A DNA stretch of 64,000 bases from DASSUW01 sp963844405 (lineage in GTDB: Bacteria > Actinomycetota > Thermoleophilia > Solirubrobacterales > Solirubrobacteraceae). The notes below the pieces were generated by a model that ran no database searches, had not been told where the DNA came from, and was given only the letters and a program-made list of their open reading frames with translations. Shown here piece by piece: positions 59,992-64,000 of this stretch; within the stretch, counting starts at the first letter, position 1, and each line of letters begins with the position of its first letter. The DNA lies in NCBI GenBank assembly GCA_963844405.1, contig CAWJNZ010000012.1:558001-622000 (forward strand), read 5' to 3'. Position numbers and translations under genes: made by a program.

Positions 59992-61667
59992 AAGAGGCCG
60001 ACCGTCTTCCCGTCCTCGTCGATGTCGACGGTTAGCGCGGCCGGGGTCTTCCCGAGCCCGGGCATCTGCTGGATGTCGCCGCACAGGGGCACGAGCCAGC
60101 CCGCTCCCGTGTAGGCCCGCAGGTCGCGCACCGGCAGCGTGAAGTTGTCCGGCGCGTTTCGCAGCGCGGGGTCCGCCGACAGCGACAGGTGGGTCTTCGC
60201 CATGCAGATCGGCAGCCGGCCCCACCCGTCGGCCTCGTACTGCTGGATCTTGCGCTGCGCGTCGAGGTAGAAGACGACGTCGGCCGCCCCGTAGACCTTG
60301 TGGGCGACCTTGCGGATCTTGTCCTCGATCGAGTCGTCGGCCTGGTAGGTGAACGCGAAGTTCGACGGCTGCTCGCAGGCGTCGGCGACCGCCTCCGCCA
60401 GGTCCGTGGCCCCCTCGCCGCCGCGCGTGAAGCCGTCGTTGACCTCGGCCGCCAGCGCGCCGCCCTCCAAGGCCAGCGCGCGCACGAGCTCGACCTCCTC
60501 GTCCGTGTCGCCCGGCCGGCGGTTGACCGCCACGACACACGGCAGTCCGAAGCCGCGCACGATCTCGAGGTGCCGGTTCAGGTTCGCCGCGCCGACCGCG
60601 ATCGCCGCCAGGTCGCGGGGGCGGCTGACGCGCGGGTCGTCCTCGACGCCGCCGTGGTGCTTCAAGGCGCGCACGGTGGCGACGAGCACGACCGCGCTCG
60701 GTCGCAGCCCGCCGTTGCGGCAGACGATGTTGAACAGCTTCTCCATCCCCATGTCCGACCCGAAGCCGGACTCGGTGACGACGTAGTCCGCCAGCTTGAG
60801 CCCCGCGAGGTCGGCCACCAGGGACGAGTTGCCGTGGGCGATGTTCGCGAACGGGCCGGCGTGCATCAGGCACGGCTGGCCCTCGAGCGTCTGGATCAGG
60901 TTGGGCTTGAGCGCGTCCTTGAGCAGCACCGTCATGGCTCCGGCGGCGCCGAGATCCTCGGCGGTCACCGGCTTGCCGCCCGTGTACGAGCGCGCGACGG
61001 TGATCGCGCCGATCCGCCGGCGCAGGTCCTGCAGGTCGCGCGACACCGCGAGGATCGCCATCACCTCGGAGGCCGCCGTGATGTCGAAGCCCGATTCGCG
61101 CGGGTAGCCGTTCGCGCGTCCGCCCAGGCCGAGCGTGATCTGGCGCAGCGCCCGGTCGTTCATGTCGAGCGCGCGCTTCCAGGCCACGTGCAGCGCGTCG
61201 ATCGCGTGCGGGTTGCCGTGCAGGATCGAGGCGTCGAGCAGAGCGGCGAGCAGATTGTTGGCCGCCCCGACCGCGTGGATGTCCCCGGTGAAGTGGAGGT
61301 TCAGGTCCTCCATCGGCACGACCTGCGCCAGCCCGCCGCCGGCCGCGCCGCCCTTGACGCCGAACACCGGCCCGAGGGAGGGCTCGCGCAGGCACAGCAG
61401 CGGCTCGCGGCCGATCGCCCCGAGCCCCTGGGTCAGCGAGACCGCCGTCGTGGTCTTACCCTCGCCCGCCTTCGTGGGGGTGACGCCCGCCACGCAGACG
61501 AGCTTGCCGTCCGGCGCGTCCTTCAGCCGGGCGATGACGTCGAGCGAGATCTTGGCCTTGAAGCGACCGTACGGCTCGAACTCCTCGGGCAGCAGGCCCG
61601 TGCGCTCGGCGATCGCCTCGATCGGCTGGAGCGTCGCGTCCTGTGCGATCTCGAGGCTGCTCTTCAT
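59988..61667 (-). CDS. fhs: Formate-tetrahydrofolate ligase
   Basis: A 559-residue protein of normal family length. Signatures: GVTPTKAGEGKTTTAVSL (ATP site), LREPSLGPVFGVKGGAAGGG, HAVGAANNLLAALLDASILH and ESGFGSDMGMEKLFNI. It makes 10-formyl-THF from formate with ATP. ATG 61667 has GGAGAGGAG just upstream. It lies 13 bp behind the sarcosine oxidase beta gene, so the one-carbon units from demethylation and formate can be balanced. Confidence 0.95.
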   Translation of the reverse strand: MKSSLEIAQDATLQPIEAIAERTGLLPEEFEPYGRFKAKISLDVIARLKDAPDGKLVCVAGVTPTKAGEGKTTTAVSLTQGLGAIGREPLLCLREPSLGPVFGVKGGAAGGGLAQVVPMEDLNLHFTGDIHAVGAANNLLAALLDASILHGNPHAIDALHVAWKRALDMNDRALRQITLGLGGRANGYPRESGFDITAASEVMAILAVSRDLQDLRRRIGAITVARSYTGGKPVTAEDLGAAGAMTVLLKDALKPNLIQTLEGQPCLMHAGPFANIAHGNSSLVADLAGLKLADYVVTESGFGSDMGMEKLFNIVCRNGGLRPSAVVLVATVRALKHHGGVEDDPRVSRPRDLAAIAVGAANLNRHLEIVRGFGLPCVVAVNRRPGDTDEEVELVRALALEGGALAAEVNDGFTRGGEGATDLAEAVADACEQPSNFAFTYQADDSIEDKIRKVAHKVYGAADVVFYLDAQRKIQQYEADGWGRLPICMAKTHLSLSADPALRNAPDNFTLPVRDLRAYTGAGWLVPLCGDIQQMPGLGKTPAALTVDIDEDGKTVGLF

Positions 61668-61680
61668 CGCTCCTCTCCTG

Positions 61681-62897
61681 TCAGTGGCTGACCGCGGCCG
61701 CGGCGAGCTCGGAAACCAGCTTGTCCTCGTAGAACCTCTCCAATGAGAACGGCGCAATCAAGTCCGGCACGCGATCGGTGGCGACCAGCTCGGCCAGCGT
61801 CTTGCCGACGATCGGCGCCGCCTTGAAGCCGTAGGTGCCCCAGCCCGCGCTGATGTGGAAGCCGTCGACCTCGGTGCGGCCGAGGATCGGGCTGTAGTCC
61901 GGGCTCAGGTCGCACAGCCCCGCCCAGCTGCGCAGGACGCGGGCGCGCTCGAGCTGCGGGAACAGCTCGAGCGTGTGGCGCGACACCTCCTGGAGGAAGT
62001 TGAGCGTGCCCTGCATCCGGTAGCTCGTCCACGGCTCGATCTCCGCCCCATCAGCACCTCGCCGCGGTCGGTCTGCGAGATGTAGACGTGCATCTGCGAG
62101 GAGACGATCACGACGTCGAGGAACGGCTTCAGCGGCTCGGTGACGAGCGCCTGGAGGATGTGGGTCGTGATCGGCAGGCGCACGCCGGCCATCTGCGCGA
62201 TCAGCGAGCTCCAGCCGGCCGTGCAGTTGAGCACGACGCCCGCGCGCACCCGCCCGCGGTTCGTCAGCACACCGGTCACGCGCCCGTTCGACCGCTCGAT
62301 CCCCGTCACCTCGGTGTAGGGGTGGATCTCCGCGCCCCCGCGGTCGGCCCCCCGCGCCAGGCCCCAGACGACGGCGTCGTGGCGGATCACGCCGCCGGGC
62401 GGGTGGTAGAGCGCGCCGAAGATCGGATAGACGGCACCGGGGTTGCCGACCTGCATCGTGGGCGCGAGCCGCTTGACCTCCTCGGGCCCGATCAGCCGCG
62501 AGTCGATCCCGTGCAGCCGGTTGACCTCCGCGCGGTTGGCCATCACGAACATCGCGCGGTCCGAGTGCGCGAGCGTCAGGTGGCCGTTCTGGGAGAACAG
62601 CAGGTTGAAGTCGAGCTCCGCGCCGAGGCCCTCGTACAGCTTCACCGACGCGTCGTAGAAGCGGGCACCCTCGGGCGTCTTGTAGTTCGACCGCAGGATC
62701 GTCGTGTTGCGCCCCGCCGCGCCCGAGCCGATGTAGCTCTTCTCGAGGACGGCGACATCGCCGATCCCGTGGTCGCGGGCGAGGTAGTAGGCGGTCGCCA
62801 GGCCGTGCGAGCCGCCGCCGACGATCACGACGTCGTAGGCGTCCTCGAGCTCGCCGCGCCGGCGCCACATGCGCCGCGTGCGGAACAGGTCACGCAT
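61681..62897 (-). CDS. Sarcosine oxidase beta subunit-like FAD protein (one frame change as read)
   Basis: About 405 residues. It begins with YDVVIVGGGSHGLATAYYLA and contains LEKSYIGSGAAGRNTTILRS, a SoxB hallmark. Near 62050 the frame changes after QTDRGEVLMG and resumes AEIEPWTSYRMQGTLNFLQE; it then carries AGLCDLSPDYSPILGRTEVD and ISAGWGTYGFKAAPIVGKTL. The break falls at a run of four G on the coding strand, so a dropped base is likely. Together with the alpha and gamma subunits upstream it demethylates sarcosine or a similar N-methyl amine, passing the methyl group to tetrahydrofolate. Confidence 0.82.
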
Positions 62898-63453
62898 CGG
62901 CGCCCACCGGCCCTCCGCCGAGCCGCTCGGCGGCGTCGGCCACGACCGTCCACATGTACTGGCCGAGCGCCGCGCCGAACAGCATCAGATAGCGGTCCTC
63001 GCCCTCGCGCAGGACCGCGCCCGCCGTGCGCGCGACCGAGCCCGGCCGGAAGGCGCCGACGGGCGTGACGTGGGGGCGCAGGTCGAGCGCCGTGAAGCGC
63101 GCGAACAGCTCGCGGGCGCGCGGGCCGAGGATCCGCAGCGCGGCGTACGCGCACGTGACGTCGATGCCGTCGACGCGCTCGCCGAGCACGAGCGCGCGCT
63201 CCGCCGTGTACGGACACCACCACGCGCTTCCCGCTCGCGTCGCCCGTCCGGGCTCGAAGCGGCCGTACACCTCCACCTTGGCGAGGTGCGACATGTCGGC
63301 GAAGCCGACCGGCCGGTCGTCCTCGCCCGGGAATGCGACCGCGACGTTCCACCCGTCGCGGAGCTCGAGCCGCGCGCCGGCCGCCACCGCCTGCCGCTCC
63401 ATCGGGCTGCGCGCGACGACCTGCGGGGACGGCGACAGGAAGTCGAGGCTCAC
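62890..63453 (-). CDS. Sarcosine oxidase gamma subunit-like protein
   Basis: A 187-residue protein, the usual size for SoxG, with a GcvT-like fold (VGFADMSHLAKVEVYG, RALVLGERVDGIDVTCAYAA, ILGPRARELFARFTALDLRP). GTG 63453 overlaps the stop of the upstream alpha-subunit gene (GTGA); its own stop overlaps the beta-subunit start by 8 bp. SoxG stabilises the heterotetramer. No SoxD was seen in the window; it may be in the part beyond the right edge or be replaced. Confidence 0.78.
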   Translation of the reverse strand: MSLDFLSPSPQVVARSPMERQAVAAGARLELRDGWNVAVAFPGEDDRPVGFADMSHLAKVEVYGRFEPGRATRAGSAWWCPYTAERALVLGERVDGIDVTCAYAALRILGPRARELFARFTALDLRPHVTPVGAFRPGSVARTAGAVLREGEDRYLMLFGAALGQYMWTVVADAAERLGGGPVGADA

Positions 63454-64000
63454 GAGCGCAGCACCTCGCCGTCGGGGTCGTAGAACGGCCGCGTCACGAC
63501 CTCGGCCTCGAGGGAGCGGCCGTTGTCGGAGATCGTGATCCGCTGCCCGTCGGCGGCCAACGCCCCCGGCACCCACGCCATGCCGATCACGCGGCCGAGC
63601 TGGGGCGAGTGACGCGGGAGCTCGTGACCTGGCCGGCCGGGAGCACGACGGCGCCCTCCGTCGGCACGTGGCCGTTCTCGACGGTGAAGCCGACGAGCGC
63701 GGTCTCGAGCGGCCGGCCGGCGAAGCGCTCGAGCGCCCAGCGGCCGATGAAGTCCTGCTCCTTGTCGAGCTTGACGACCCACGGCATCGCGGCGCCGAAG
63801 GGGTTCGACTCCGAGTCGGTGTCCTGCCCGACGAGGATGTGCAGCTTCTGCAGCCGCAGGATGCGCTGCGGCTCGAGGCCGAACGGCCTCGCGCCGGCCT
63901 CGAGCAGCGTGTCCCACAGCGCCTCGCCGTGCGCGGCGGGGAAGTGCAGCTCGTAGCCGACCTCGCCGACGAAGCCGATGCGCAGGATCAGGCACGGCAC
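63450..64000 (-). CDS. C-terminal GcvT-like part of a sarcosine oxidase alpha-type subunit (cut by window edge, one frame change)
   Basis: The gene continues beyond the right edge, so only the end is seen. ILRIGFVGEVGYELHFPAAH, FGLEPQRILRLQKLHILVGQ and DFIGRWALERF are the tetrahydrofolate-binding GcvT domain. The frame changes near 63605, after VTSSRV, and resumes HSPQLGRVIGMAWVP to end PFYDPDGEVLRS. Followed by the gamma and beta genes, it fits the alpha subunit of heterotetrameric sarcosine oxidase or a related dimethylglycine-type enzyme. Confidence 0.75.
   Translation of the reverse strand, partial: AVPDPAHRLRRRGRLRAALPRRARRGAVGHAARGRREAVRPRAAAHPAAAEAAHPRRAGHRLGVEPLRRRDAVGRQARQGAGLHRPLGARALRRPAARDRARRLHRRERPRADGGRRRAPGRPGHELPRHSPQLGRVIGMAWVPGALAADGQRITISDNGRSLEAEVVTRPFYDPDGEVLRS

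Overview
The window is very GC-rich, gene-dense DNA with many GTG/TTG starts and stop-start overlaps of the ATGA type. The gene content (KdpDE-like two-component system, BTAD/NB-ARC regulator, cytochrome bd, sarcosine oxidase operon, RTX-type secreted proteins, PAS sensor kinases) fits a soil actinobacterium, most like the Thermoleophilia/Solirubrobacterales. That placement is inference; no rRNA or single-copy marker lies in the window. No tRNA, rRNA, CRISPR array, insertion sequence or phage gene was seen.

Layout. 1-5.4 kb: a RiPP-maturation-type operon (B12-type radical SAM methyltransferase, second radical SAM enzyme, SAM methyltransferase, alpha/beta hydrolase) that looks less GC-rich than the rest and is cut by the left edge. 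5.5-12 kb: HAD phosphatase and an APC-type permease with a C-terminal USP-like domain, facing a minus-strand operon of a 64-residue Asp-Thr-Gly-Ser repeat peptide, a JmjC/cupin oxygenase, a KdpE-like regulator, a VOC protein and a KdpD-like kinase. 12-25 kb: TerC under a probable yybP-ykoY manganese riboswitch, membrane zinc peptidase, alcohol dehydrogenase cluster, small stress proteins, NarL-type sensor kinase, cydAB, and several unknown or broken genes. 25-37 kb: secreted S1 protease, AfsR-like regulator, a two-gene module of unknown function (1203 + 411 aa), a subtilase whose catalytic Asp reads as Glu, and a beta-propeller. 37-39 kb: secreted RTX calcium-binding protein. 39-50.5 kb: an L-fucose-type sugar cluster with ABC importer, FucU mutarotase, LacI regulator, the oxidative route (dehydrogenase, lactonase, dehydratase) and the isomerase/kinase route. 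50.6-59.5 kb: secreted ThuA protein and PQQ-type sugar dehydrogenase, a DHDPS-family aldolase, FAD amine oxidase, LysR regulator, secreted CocE-like hydrolase. 59.5-64 kb: one-carbon metabolism (cyclodeaminase, formate-THF ligase, sarcosine oxidase subunits), cut by the right edge.

How the genes work together. The fucose block imports a deoxy sugar, equilibrates its anomers and sends it either to a 2-keto-3-deoxy acid or to a keto-sugar phosphate; the DHDPS-family aldolase nearby could finish the first route. The right-hand block would load methyl groups from sarcosine onto tetrahydrofolate and exchange them with formate.

Quality note. At least seven genes are interrupted by single-base frame changes, several in runs of C or G, although homologous protein sequence continues in the next frame. 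Most are probably sequencing or assembly errors, so these are listed as frameshifted CDSs. Three short gene remnants (CorC tail, SpoIIE-type phosphatase tail, internally deleted FAD oxidoreductase) look like real decay.

Best candidate for something undescribed: the tripeptide-repeat peptide with its JmjC oxygenase (10488-11829), which looks like a RiPP-style precursor and modifying enzyme. Second is the unknown pair at 29439-34295.
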